64,000 nucleotides of DNA, taken from NCBI RefSeq assembly GCF_030381805.1, contig NZ_JAUDRH010000006.1:186001-250000 (forward strand), read 5' to 3'. The notes under the pieces are model-generated. The model searched no databases. It had not been told where the DNA came from and worked only from the letters and a program-made list of their open reading frames with translations. Position 1 is the stretch's first letter. Each line of letters starts with the position of its first letter. Shown piece after piece: positions 34,236 through 42,608 of this stretch. The translations under genes and the position numbers were made by a program. The stretch is from Chlorogloeopsis sp. ULAP01 (GTDB lineage Bacteria; Cyanobacteriota; Cyanobacteriia; Cyanobacteriales; Nostocaceae).

Positions 34236-34363
34236 ATAAATTAATAGTTTCTGCTGAGTGAGATTAGAAGGTAAGTACATCTTAGTTAAGTACTTTTGAA
34301 GAGGCGTATGATAGCGGCTATATAGACTTGAGAGGCACATCTGTGTAGAAAGTATGATCGCCA

Positions 34364-35953
34364 TTATGAACTTTGTACACCTGGACGACCATCCTCAACA
34401 ACAAACGAAGCCAAAGTATAGACAGGGGCATCTGGACGACTTACTGTTGTGACGATACGTAAATCAGTCTGCCAGCGTTGGTGGTTAAGGTTAACCCGGA
34501 AGTAGCCACGGCGATCGCCATCGAAGAATTTAATGTGTGGATTCTCTGGAATCATCGGGCCATAATAAGGGCCGTAAACATTTGCATCACCATTGCTTGT
34601 CAGTGAGGGAGTGACGAATTCTGTGGCGACAGTAGGAGAGTTGGAGTCTTTGAAGTTCAGCTTTAAGTCATTGACAAACGTAGAGTGCCAATCTCCAGTA
34701 ATCACAACTGGATTGCTTATTTGCTTACTTACAATGTGACTTAAGACGCGATCGCGTGCAAGAGGATATCCGTCCCAGGAGTCGTTCCAAAACACCTCCC
34801 CTGAACCGATTTTGTGATCTAGCTCTGCCATCAATACCTGTTGAGCAAGCACATTCCAACGTGTTTGGGAGCGATCAAGACCGTCGAGTAGCCAGCGCTC
34901 CTGCTGTTTGCCAAGCATAGTCTTTGATGGATCTAAAGCAGCCGAGCAACGGGGTGTCTCACCATCTCCACAGGGGTGATCGCTGCGGTACTGGCGTGTG
35001 TCAAGTACGCTGAACTCAGCCAAATTGCCAAAGGTCAGCCGCCGAAAGAGTTGCAAATTCGATCCTTGTGGTAAGGAAAAATCCCGCAAGGGCATATGTT
35101 CGTAGTAAGCCTTATAAGCTGCTGCACGTCTTTTGAGAAACAACTCAACGGGATCATTTTTTTCAGATATCTCGTTAGTGTAGTCGTTGTCCACTTCATG
35201 GTCGTCCCAAGTCACCACAAAAGGGAATAAGGCGTGAGCTTTTTGCAAGTCTGGGTCGGTTTTATATAAGGCGTAGCGAAGGCGATACTGTTCAAGCGTC
35301 TGCGTCTCTTGAGAGAACTGCTCTGGTAAAGACACATTACGCGCACCACCTGTGGCAGGAATGCCATATTCGTAAATGTAGTCGCCCAGGTGGAAGACCA
35401 AATCTAAATTTTCTTCGGCTAGGCGGCGGTAAGCACTATAGTAACCATCCTCCCACTTCTGACAGGTAACGAACGCAAAGTTAAGCTGATCAACTGGAGC
35501 GCCAATAGCAGGAGCAGTACGGGTGCGGCCAATTTGGCTAACTTCATTACCTACCTTGAACTGATACCAATACCAAGACTCAGGCTGTAAACCACGTACG
35601 TCTACATGAATAGAGTGTGCAAATTCGGGAGTTGCCATTGCCACGCCCCGCCGCACAACTTTTCTCATGTTTTCATCGGAAGCAACTTGCCACTGCACAG
35701 GCACATTCACCTGTGGCATACCACCGCTATTTAAAGGATCTGGAGCCAACCGCGTCCATAGCACTACACTATCTGGTAGAGGATCACCAGAAGCAACACC
35801 AAGGCTAAAAGGATTAGTAGAAAATCTTGGTTGTGCAACCACTTTATGAGTCCAACTGGCGATCGCAGTTGCTGTTACTGTCCCAGCACCAATTAGAAAG
35901 TGCCGCCGTTTTGCTTTGGTGGATAACAAGCGCTCGAAATGAAAACGCTCCAT
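34364..35953 (-). CDS. phoD: PhoD-type alkaline phosphatase/phosphodiesterase (Tat-exported), copy 2
   Basis: A 529-residue classic PhoD. I chose ATG 35953 (MERFHFERLLSTKAKRRHFLIGAG) because AAGGA lies 5 bp upstream and the twin-Arg signal KRRHFLIG follows; an upstream ATG would place 16 further residues before it. The PhoD N-terminal domain (FSLGVASGDPLPDSVVLWTRL) leads into the catalytic part with FHLGDYIYEYG (about 186-196), TWDDHEVDNDY (about 246-256), an ADTRQYRSD-type VLDTRQYRSD, and VITGDWHSTF (about 417-426). It is only distantly similar to copy 1. A candidate PHO box lies 73-113 bp upstream. It is divergent from a DUF1499 gene. Confidence 0.93.
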   Translation of the reverse strand: MERFHFERLLSTKAKRRHFLIGAGTVTATAIASWTHKVVAQPRFSTNPFSLGVASGDPLPDSVVLWTRLAPDPLNSGGMPQVNVPVQWQVASDENMRKVVRRGVAMATPEFAHSIHVDVRGLQPESWYWYQFKVGNEVSQIGRTRTAPAIGAPVDQLNFAFVTCQKWEDGYYSAYRRLAEENLDLVFHLGDYIYEYGIPATGGARNVSLPEQFSQETQTLEQYRLRYALYKTDPDLQKAHALFPFVVTWDDHEVDNDYTNEISEKNDPVELFLKRRAAAYKAYYEHMPLRDFSLPQGSNLQLFRRLTFGNLAEFSVLDTRQYRSDHPCGDGETPRCSAALDPSKTMLGKQQERWLLDGLDRSQTRWNVLAQQVLMAELDHKIGSGEVFWNDSWDGYPLARDRVLSHIVSKQISNPVVITGDWHSTFVNDLKLNFKDSNSPTVATEFVTPSLTSNGDANVYGPYYGPMIPENPHIKFFDGDRRGYFRVNLNHQRWQTDLRIVTTVSRPDAPVYTLASFVVEDGRPGVQSS

Positions 35954-36025
35954 AAATATCCTTTTTGAAATTTTTAGAATAGAAGGAAAATAAAAAGCCA
36001 ACTAAACAGTTGCTAAAATAATTGA

Positions 36026-36066
36026 TTACCAAATTGGGTTTAAATAAAGTCTAAGAATTGATTAAT
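36026..36066 (-). promoter_or_regulatory. Candidate PHO box of the second phoD
   Basis: On the minus strand: ATTAATCA, CTTAGACT, TTTAAACC, TTTGGTAA, 8-mers at exact 11-bp spacing. Units 2 and 3 resemble CTTAACCT, the others weakly. It lies 73 bp before the phoD start and could also affect the divergent gene at 36115. It is weaker than the phoX box. Confidence 0.45.
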
Positions 36067-36114
36067 AGTAGAGTTTGTGTCGGGCTAATAGACAATTCAT
36101 GACAGGCAACCAAA

Positions 36115-36642
36115 ATGACAGAAAATAAGGGAAGTGTTATTCAAACCTTGAGGAGTAAATTCAGAATGTCTCGTCTGCCAACAGCGATCGCCCAACGACT
36201 TCTGTGGAGTATCGCTCTGACAATATTTCTAACCCTAACAATACTTCCTGCTGCTAGTTGGGCTTCTGGCTTGGGAGTTAATAATGGTCATCTTAGTTCT
36301 TGCCCAGCTTCAAATAACTGTGTTATGAGTCAAGAGTCTGACCCTAAACATGCCATTGATCCGATTGCTTATCATGTAAACCGGGACACAGCACTCCAAA
36401 CCTTACTCAAAGTTCTCAGCGTTGTTCCTCGTACAGAAGTTTTAGAACAGACTCCTAATTATATCCATGCTATTTCTAAAAGCCGCATCTTCAAATTTGT
36501 TGATGATGTAGAGTTTTATTTCCCTGCCAATGAGTCAGTAATTCATGTGCGATCGGCATCTCGCGTGGGAGAGTCGGATCTCGGTGTCAACCGCAGACGA
36601 GTTGAGCAAATTCGTCTGGCTTTACGTGATTTAAATATTTGA
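36115..36642 (+). CDS. DUF1499 family protein, exported or membrane-anchored
   Basis: A 175-residue protein with an N-terminal hydrophobic signal or anchor (about 27-50). The DUF1499 domain follows from GLGVNNGHLSSCPASNNCVMSQ through IHAISKSRIFKFVDDVEFYF to IHVRSASRVGESDLGVNRRRVEQIR, all hallmark segments. The family function is unknown; members are found in cyanobacteria and plastids. It is divergent from the second phoD with 161 bp between, so shared phosphate control is possible but unproven. The start at 36115 leaves a basic 26-residue N-terminus; an ATG at 36166 (MSRLPTAIA) is an alternative. Confidence 0.85.
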   Translation: MTENKGSVIQTLRSKFRMSRLPTAIAQRLLWSIALTIFLTLTILPAASWASGLGVNNGHLSSCPASNNCVMSQESDPKHAIDPIAYHVNRDTALQTLLKVLSVVPRTEVLEQTPNYIHAISKSRIFKFVDDVEFYFPANESVIHVRSASRVGESDLGVNRRRVEQIRLALRDLNI

Positions 36643-36661
36643 TTTTACGCAATTAGTTGAA

Positions 36662-36700
36662 TTCGTAGGGTGCGTTAACGCAGTGTAACGCACTACGTAT
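36662..36700. repeat. GTGCGTTA...TAACGCAC palindromic repeat
   Basis: GTAGGGTGCGTTA and TAACGCACTAC form an imperfect palindrome after the DUF1499 gene. Related copies are seen at about 9288-9325, 50849-50882 and 61471-61555. Confidence 0.55.
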
Positions 36701-36870
36701 AAGTTTTTTATAACAACAATATCTAACAAGTTAATTAGGTTTCGCTTTGTACCCCTACAAGGAAGCAACTACAACTCAATCTACCACTACAGAATAGGTA
36801 ATTGCCAAGTGACAAGAGAGGAGATAGATTTTTTTATTGCTTTTAGCACTTACTTTATTCTACTTTCACA

Positions 36871-37503
36871 TCATACTTCTGGTTCCAACCCATTTTGAGA
36901 ATAGTAATTTGGGTTGAACTTTAATATAATTTTCTTTTCCAAATCATAATTACAATTAAGATATCTATCTTCATCCAAAAAATAAGCATTTTGTTTATAG
37001 CACTCAGCAACTATTAAAAGAAAATCTTTAATACTTTGACAGATTATAGTTATACCAGGCTCTCCTTTAAAAAGCAGTACAACTGATTGATTATCTGGTA
37101 AAGTTCTAACACAATAATAATCGCCTGCACTGTCTTCTAAAAAAGGAATCATATCTGGTTGCCAAGGGCATTCTTCTAAATATTTACTGTATATATCCTG
37201 CCAAGTTTTTATTACTTCTTCTATTTTGTCAATTTCAATAAAATAATATCCAGGAATAAAGTCATTATAATATGTAGGAATAAAGTCAATGGAATCATTA
37301 AAATCATTAAGAGATTCAAAATAGACTCCTCCTCTGATACAGGAATAGATAGCAATAAAACCTTCTGGAAGAAGATGAATGTTGATGTACTTTTGAATTT
37401 CTTCATCAGGTAAGCCTTTTCCAAGTATAGAAATAAAGCCTGGTCTTTCCTGTTCTATTATTTCCAATAATTTTCTGAAATCTTGCTTAATTTTTTCTCT
37501 CAT
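36871..37503 (-). CDS. SMI1/KNR4 (SUKH)-like protein, orphan immunity-type
   Basis: A 210-residue, very A/T-rich gene. The pattern LPEGFIAIYSCIRGG, WQPDMIPFLEDSAGDYYCVR and SVVLLFKGEPG with a closing SIKDFLLIVAECY matches the SMI1/KNR4 (SUKH) domain, where W-x-P-F/x-D-x-x-G-x-x-x-C is the hallmark. Bacterial SUKH proteins are often immunity proteins against secreted toxins; no toxin gene is adjacent here. Base composition is lower in G+C than the flanking genes, which may indicate transfer. No signal peptide is present. Confidence 0.65.
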   Translation of the reverse strand: MREKIKQDFRKLLEIIEQERPGFISILGKGLPDEEIQKYINIHLLPEGFIAIYSCIRGGVYFESLNDFNDSIDFIPTYYNDFIPGYYFIEIDKIEEVIKTWQDIYSKYLEECPWQPDMIPFLEDSAGDYYCVRTLPDNQSVVLLFKGEPGITIICQSIKDFLLIVAECYKQNAYFLDEDRYLNCNYDLEKKIILKFNPNYYSQNGLEPEV

Positions 37504-37600
37504 TCATTTTACTCAACTTTCATTTGTATAGAAGGTGTATTACGATGAAAAAGATAAATATACTTGTTGATAAGTTCTAATTTTATGAATTAAACGCACC

Positions 37601-38149
37601 CTACCTCAGAAAATTTAATCCTAAAAAAAGAGCAGCAACAGTACCTGCAACAGAAATTTCTCCTTGGGTAACTTTATCTAAAACTGATTCTATAGGAATC
37701 AAAATAATTTCTATCTCTTCTGTAATATCTAGTTCTTGACCGCCTACCTTTACCACATTTTCTGCTAAGAATAAATGTATTTGATTAGTTTCTTTACTAG
37801 GCTTGTCATATAAAGTGGCAATTTTTGTGATTTGATCGGCAATATATCCTGTTTCTTCTTGCAATTCTCTTTTTGCTGCTGTCTCTGCGCTTTCTTGATT
37901 TGGATCGAAACTTCCGGCTGGTAGCTCTATGAAAAACTCTCCAATCGCATGGCGATATTGACGAACAAAAACAATTTCCCTGCTGCTAGTAATCGGTAAA
38001 ACTAAGGCTACTTCTGGCTTAATATAAACGAAATAATCATCTATGATACTTCCATTTGGTAATTTGATTTCATCTTGCCTCACTTTGCACCAATGATGGT
38101 CTATAACTAACTTGGATTGCAGCAGTTGCCATTTTTCTAAGTTTCTCAT
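37601..38149 (-). CDS. Nudix hydrolase, ADP-ribose pyrophosphatase type
   Basis: A 182-residue enzyme that cleaves nucleoside diphosphates linked to another group, probably ADP-ribose or similar sugars. The Nudix box is GSFDPNQESAETAAKREL followed by QEETGY (about 82-105); it has six rather than five residues between the first Gly and Glu. EFFIELPAG and YDKPSKETNQIHLFLAENV are typical of the ADPRase branch. I prefer ATG 38149 to the TTG at 38179. It is a single gene, divergent from the enolase-superfamily gene. Confidence 0.85.
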   Translation of the reverse strand: MRNLEKWQLLQSKLVIDHHWCKVRQDEIKLPNGSIIDDYFVYIKPEVALVLPITSSREIVFVRQYRHAIGEFFIELPAGSFDPNQESAETAAKRELQEETGYIADQITKIATLYDKPSKETNQIHLFLAENVVKVGGQELDITEEIEIILIPIESVLDKVTQGEISVAGTVAALFLGLNFLR

Positions 38150-38285
38150 AGATAAATTGGATGCTCCAGTCAGTGACAAAGCAATAATTAAAATTAAAGG
38201 GTGTGAAAAAGTATAACAAAGGAATAATCTCGACTCAACGTTGAGATTAAACTTAAACTTGCTTTAGACCATCTCAAGTATACTT

Positions 38286-39338
38286 ATGCAAATTGAGGCG
38301 GAAATCTTTACAGTTAACAAGCGATTTCCCTTGACAATTAGTCGTGGCACGATCGCACAGACAAAAAATGTGTGGGTAAGGATCGTCCATGATGAGATTG
38401 AAGGCTGGGGAGAAGCTTCTCCGTTTAGTGTGGGTAGTTATCCGCAATCGACGGAGCTGATCAAAGATTCTTTGCAGCAAATCACACCTGCATTACAAGG
38501 ATTCAGCCCGTTACAACGACAGCAGATAGAAGCCATTTTCACAAAAACCCAAATTCCATCTGCGGTAAAAGCAGCTTTGGATATGGCGATGTATGACTGG
38601 TTAGGAAAGCGTGTGGGGTTACCGTTATGGCAAATATGGGGGCTGGATAGAGACGCCATTGTGCCAACTTCGGTGACTATTGGGATTAATTCGCCAGAAG
38701 GGGCAAGGACAAGGACGCGAGATTGGTTAAAATTTATGGATGTCCGTGTATTAAAGGTGAAATTGGGTAGCCCAGATGGGATTGGGGCAGATCGAAAAAT
38801 GTTAATGGCAGTGCGAGAAGAAGCACCAACGCAAGATATATATATTGATGCCAATGGGGGTTGGAGTTTGGAGGATGCAATCAACATGTGCAGTTGGCTG
38901 GCACAGTTGGGTGTGAAGTATGTAGAGCAACCGCTACTACGAGGCGAGGAAAAAAATTTAGCACAATTAAAGACGCGATCGCCTTTACCCATTTTTGTAG
39001 ACGAAAGTTGTTTTACGAGCAGCGATATTCCTCAATTGGCAAACTTGGTTGATGGCATTAATATCAAGCTAATGAAATCAGGAGGGTTAACCGAGGCAAT
39101 GCGGATGGTACATACAGCTCGTGCCTGTGGATTGCAAGTTATGTTCGGTTGCTATTCCGATAGCACGCTTTTGAATACAGCAGCAGCACAGCTTGCACCA
39201 CTAGCTGACTATTTAGATTTAGATAGTCACTTGAATTTAATTGATGATCCCTTTACAGGAGCATTCGTGCAAGAGGGAAGAGTTTTGCCAAACAATTTAC
39301 CAGGCTTGGGGGTACAACGCAGTGCGTTTGCTGCTTGA
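38286..39338 (+). CDS. Enolase-superfamily racemase/epimerase (dipeptide epimerase or DgcA-like)
   Basis: A 350-residue member of the muconate-lactonizing branch of the enolase superfamily. Catalytic Lys157-x-Lys159 is in RVLKVKLG; metal ligands Asp188 (IDANGG), Glu214 (EQP) and Asp239 (VDES) and the opposite Lys near 261-264 (INIKLMKSGG) are all present. The family includes L-Ala-D/L-Glu epimerases and N-acetyl-amino-acid racemases. The overlapping DUF1611 gene is the partner seen in the DgcA/DgcN D-glutamate pathway, where the racemase converts N-acetyl-D-glutamate to the L form. Dipeptide epimerase is the alternative. Confidence 0.85.
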   Translation: MQIEAEIFTVNKRFPLTISRGTIAQTKNVWVRIVHDEIEGWGEASPFSVGSYPQSTELIKDSLQQITPALQGFSPLQRQQIEAIFTKTQIPSAVKAALDMAMYDWLGKRVGLPLWQIWGLDRDAIVPTSVTIGINSPEGARTRTRDWLKFMDVRVLKVKLGSPDGIGADRKMLMAVREEAPTQDIYIDANGGWSLEDAINMCSWLAQLGVKYVEQPLLRGEEKNLAQLKTRSPLPIFVDESCFTSSDIPQLANLVDGINIKLMKSGGLTEAMRMVHTARACGLQVMFGCYSDSTLLNTAAAQLAPLADYLDLDSHLNLIDDPFTGAFVQEGRVLPNNLPGLGVQRSAFAA

Positions 39339-40362
39339 TCGACGAATAGCGATTTTATTACACGAAGGTATTCGCGGAACTCATGGTAAAACTGGGTTGT
39401 CACTTCTACGTTACAGTGAATCTCCCATCGTAGCTGTAATTGATCGCGAGTGTGCAGGACAATCTTTGTCAGAATTAACAGGTATTAAGCGTGATGTGCC
39501 GATAGTTGCCTCAATGGCAGCAGCGTTAGACTACAAACCAGAAGTCTTGGTAATTGGTATTGCTACGAAGGGAGGTGTTGTACCAGATGATTATTGGCGT
39601 GACATCAAGGATGCCCTGACGGCAGGAATGTCGCTAGTCAACGGTTTGCACGTACCAATGTCAACAATGCCAGATTTAAAAGCATTGCTGAAATCAGGAC
39701 AATTAATTTGGGATGTGCGCCAAGAACCACCAAATTTGGGAATTGGTACTGGCATGGCACATACTCTTTCCTGTCGGCGGGTGCTAACTGTGGGAACTGA
39801 TATGTCAGTTGGCAAAATGTCTACTAGCCTGGAGTTGAATTCGGCTTCAAAATCACGGGGCTGGCGTTCTAAGTTTATCGCAACGGGACAAACAGGTTTG
39901 ATGTTAAAAGGGGATGGTGTCGCATTGGATGCGGTACGAGTAGACTTTGCGGCTGGCGCTGTGGAAAAAATGGTTATGGAATATGGTCAAAACCACGATA
40001 TTCTTCATATTGAAGGACAAGGTTCATTACTACATCCCGGTTCCACAGCAACCCTACCATTGATTCGTGGTTCCCAACCAACGCAGCTGATACTTGTACA
40101 TCGTTTTGGGCAAACTGAAGTCATCGAGGGAGTACCTATTCCGCCCTTGCCTGATGTAGTCAAGCTTTATGAAATGGTTGCCAGTGCTGCTGGTGCTTTT
40201 GCACGAGTACCTGTTGTGGGTATTGCACTTAATACTTGGCATCTAGATGAGGAAGCTGCTAAAGGCGTGATCGCTCAAGTTGAGGACGAAACTGGCTTGC
40301 CCTGTACCGATGCAGTTCGTTTTGATGCTCAAAAGTTGTTAGATGCGATTATTCAGGGATAA
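39322..40362 (+). CDS. DUF1611 family protein (DgcN-like)
   Basis: A 346-residue P-loop-like protein of the DUF1611 family. I chose GTG 39322 (RLLLDRRIAILLHEGIRG); the frame upstream is out-of-frame epimerase sequence. This start overlaps the racemase gene by 17 bp, with GGGGG 8 bp before it, so the two are translationally coupled. The loop GTDMSVGKM is at 158-166, with IEGQGSLLHPG later, both family hallmarks. DUF1611 proteins include DgcN, reported as D-glutamate N-acetyltransferase working with the racemase DgcA. That function here is inferred from family and pairing. Confidence 0.82.
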   Translation: MRLLLDRRIAILLHEGIRGTHGKTGLSLLRYSESPIVAVIDRECAGQSLSELTGIKRDVPIVASMAAALDYKPEVLVIGIATKGGVVPDDYWRDIKDALTAGMSLVNGLHVPMSTMPDLKALLKSGQLIWDVRQEPPNLGIGTGMAHTLSCRRVLTVGTDMSVGKMSTSLELNSASKSRGWRSKFIATGQTGLMLKGDGVALDAVRVDFAAGAVEKMVMEYGQNHDILHIEGQGSLLHPGSTATLPLIRGSQPTQLILVHRFGQTEVIEGVPIPPLPDVVKLYEMVASAAGAFARVPVVGIALNTWHLDEEAAKGVIAQVEDETGLPCTDAVRFDAQKLLDAIIQG

Positions 40363-41996
40363 TACGGAAGTGCATGGCGTTGTCACTGCTGTAATCTACA
40401 AGTTGAAAATTCTCTAGCTATTTTTTAGAAAATCTAAACTGAGTTATTCTCTATTTTTTCCATCTTAGAGGAGGACTAAATTCACCTAAAGGAGTAGGAG
40501 GAATCTGTTCTCTAAGATGCTACTACACAGTAATCTCTGTTTCCCTGTTTCATCATCAGAAGTCATCTCAAAGAGAATCGTTATGATGCGTATTTTAAAT
40601 ATTATTTATGCAATAGTTGCATTTAATACAAGCAATGCGCGTGTAAACCGGGATATAGCTTCGGATTTGAAATATTTTTGTTACTTAATAATGGCGTGTA
40701 TATTTTATTCGGCCATGTTTGAAGATTATACGGTTTCTACTTTGTAGAAAATAACTAATATTATTCTACTAAAAAGCACGCAGCTACTATTAGAGCAAAA
40801 GTAATAACTTATACATTTTTAAGTTGCATATGTTTTGAGTATTAGCAGTAAAAAATTGGATATTAATAGCTGTTTATATGTAATGCCTAGCTTTTACGAG
40901 CATATATACGTACGTAAACTGAAAGTATTGTATTTACATTAAGTCATGAATATATTACTTAAGTATCTTCAAATTATGCTAATTTCTTACGCAAACCAAA
41001 AGATTTTAGAGTTATCATATATACTCATATGCTGTATATATGATTTGTGTAGAACATATAGTAAATTCCTATCTGCTGTATATTTGATGTATATAAGCCA
41101 TATAATTGCTTTAATTGAAAGTATATGGATACAGGTTGATGAAAAAATAGTAACTTAATTTATTTAAGTGTGATGTAAATTACATCATATCCTGAGCAGT
41201 CAAACTAAAATAAAACCACGGATTGGATTGCTTTGAGATATTTTGATACTAATTAAACATAGTTTCTGCAAGCCCAGTTGCATCTGTTGCAGCACTTATT
41301 TGCAAGGCTCAAATCAGTATAATTATTGTTATGAGGCTCTGGCAGTGAATTACATTAGACACGAATTAAATTGAAATGATGTGAGCATATATCAATCGTG
41401 TGGTTATGAAGGCTGAATTCTCAGATTCTTCTTTTGAACTTTTTCTGAAACTATTTGTGAGTTGCTCGATTGAAAGGAGAATTCAATACAATTAAATTCG
41501 ACTATTTTGAATTGATGGAGTAGAGCTTTGATGGTCTTTTGATCTCAGTTCCTCCACCGTAACCATCTTTTGGACTGCTACGTACTTGTAGTTAGAGATG
41601 GTCGCACAGTAGAGAAATTGTCACTAAAATTCAGTATTTTTTCAAGCAAGCAACAATTAGTTTCTAAATATTCCTAAATAATATTATTACCACGTCTGTG
41701 ACAAATCAAGATAGGTAAGGCTTAACAACTGTTGTGATTACAGATGTATTAAGCTTTCAAGCATTACCCGTATTTACTATTTATTAATTGGCTTAATCTT
41801 CGCATCCTCCTAAGGGATGAAACCTTGACCTGTAGGGGAGTCAGTGTATTACGTTAAAGCGGTGCTTATGGCTAATTCTGATTTTTTTAGGCTCTCAAAT
41901 CCTGACATAGCCGGAACACATACTACTAAAAAAATATCAACTTTGACTCTAGTTGCTGTATTACCTGTGCATTTACTTATTTCAAAGGAGGTTTAA
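40363..41996. other. A/T-rich intergenic region of 1.6 kb
   Basis: Very A/T-rich. Two open frames of 70-76 codons (40517-40747, 40946-41158) have no ribosome site and unnatural composition, so I do not call them. Near the right end lies a 49-bp inverted-end repeat. A short unexplained stretch 'catcctcctaagggatgaaaccttgacc' at about 41804-41831 forms a small hairpin. Confidence 0.5.
41867..41915. repeat. 49-bp inverted-end repeat, copy 3
   Basis: Starts TATGGCTA and ends TAGCCGGA; each end differs from copies 1 and 2 by one base. Length is again 49 bp and the core GCTCTCAAATCCTGACATAG matches. Confidence 0.7.
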
Positions 41997-42446
41997 TTGC
42001 AAAGAAGATGTGATAGAAATCGCAAACGTTCAAAGCGACGGGCTATCTACTGTCCGGTTCATGGATGCTATCTTGACAGCGTAAGTCAAAAATATCCGTT
42101 ATTTGCAGATCGCCCAGGACAACTCCAGCAGCGAGGAATGGGACGGCAGAGTGCTTTACTTTTGTTAGCAAGCAAAACAGCAGTTTCTTTAGAAGGTGAA
42201 TGGTTAGAAGCTTTTTGGTGTGACGAGTGTCAAGAAACGAAATGGTATTACGTCCAATGCCACATTAGTAAAGATACTCCTCAGCAGATTCGTACCTACA
42301 AAGCATCAGTAGCATCTCCAGAACTTTGGCAGCAGGCGATCGGAGTACTTCATCCTGACGGAAATCCTTCCGTGAGCGAATTTACTCGCAGACATGCAAG
42401 GATGGTTAGCCATAAAAGTAGCAAAGATTTTAGAGTTGTCACCTAA
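41997..42446 (+). CDS. Small zinc-ribbon hypothetical protein with TTG start (149 aa)
   Basis: A 149-residue protein with a basic N-terminus and two metal-binding pairs: C19-x2-H22-x-C24 (YCPVHGCY) and C75-x2-C78 (FWCDECQ), likely a zinc ribbon. The start is a TTG at 41997, chosen because the strong site AAGGAGG lies 6 bp before it and there is no upstream ATG in frame. The C-terminal HPDGNPSVSEFTRRHARMVSHK is hydrophilic. It precedes the exopolysaccharide kinase gene by 160 bp. I do not recognise a function. Confidence 0.75.
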   Translation: MQRRCDRNRKRSKRRAIYCPVHGCYLDSVSQKYPLFADRPGQLQQRGMGRQSALLLLASKTAVSLEGEWLEAFWCDECQETKWYYVQCHISKDTPQQIRTYKASVASPELWQQAIGVLHPDGNPSVSEFTRRHARMVSHKSSKDFRVVT

Positions 42447-42608
42447 GTGACACCAAATAATTTGAATAATGATTCCAACAGATGCATTGATACAACTCAA
42501 ATGCACCAAAGCGATTCTTAATCAAAAATCTAAAATCCAAAATTGTATGACTTGCGATCGCGCGTAGATATATGACGGCACCTCAGAATACATTCGCATT
42601 CATAAACT

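Larger units (their letters stand above)
33840..34363. other. Intergenic region with a photolyase relic, hairpin repeat and LexA-type site
   Basis: No intact gene. It holds a degenerate LexA-like site at 33860-33873 (AGTACACTTGTATT, one mismatch) just upstream of the split nuclease gene. It also holds the short photolyase-like frame at 33900, an inverted-end repeat at 34026-34071 and a perfect LexA-type box at 34222. Confidence 0.5.

Noticed and set aside
40517..40747. 76-codon open frame in the A/T-rich gap
   Set aside because: No ribosome site, composition of random A/T-rich sequence, no recognisable feature.
40946..41158. 70-codon open frame in the A/T-rich gap
   Set aside because: Same reasons; Ile/Tyr/Leu-rich as expected from A/T-rich non-coding DNA.
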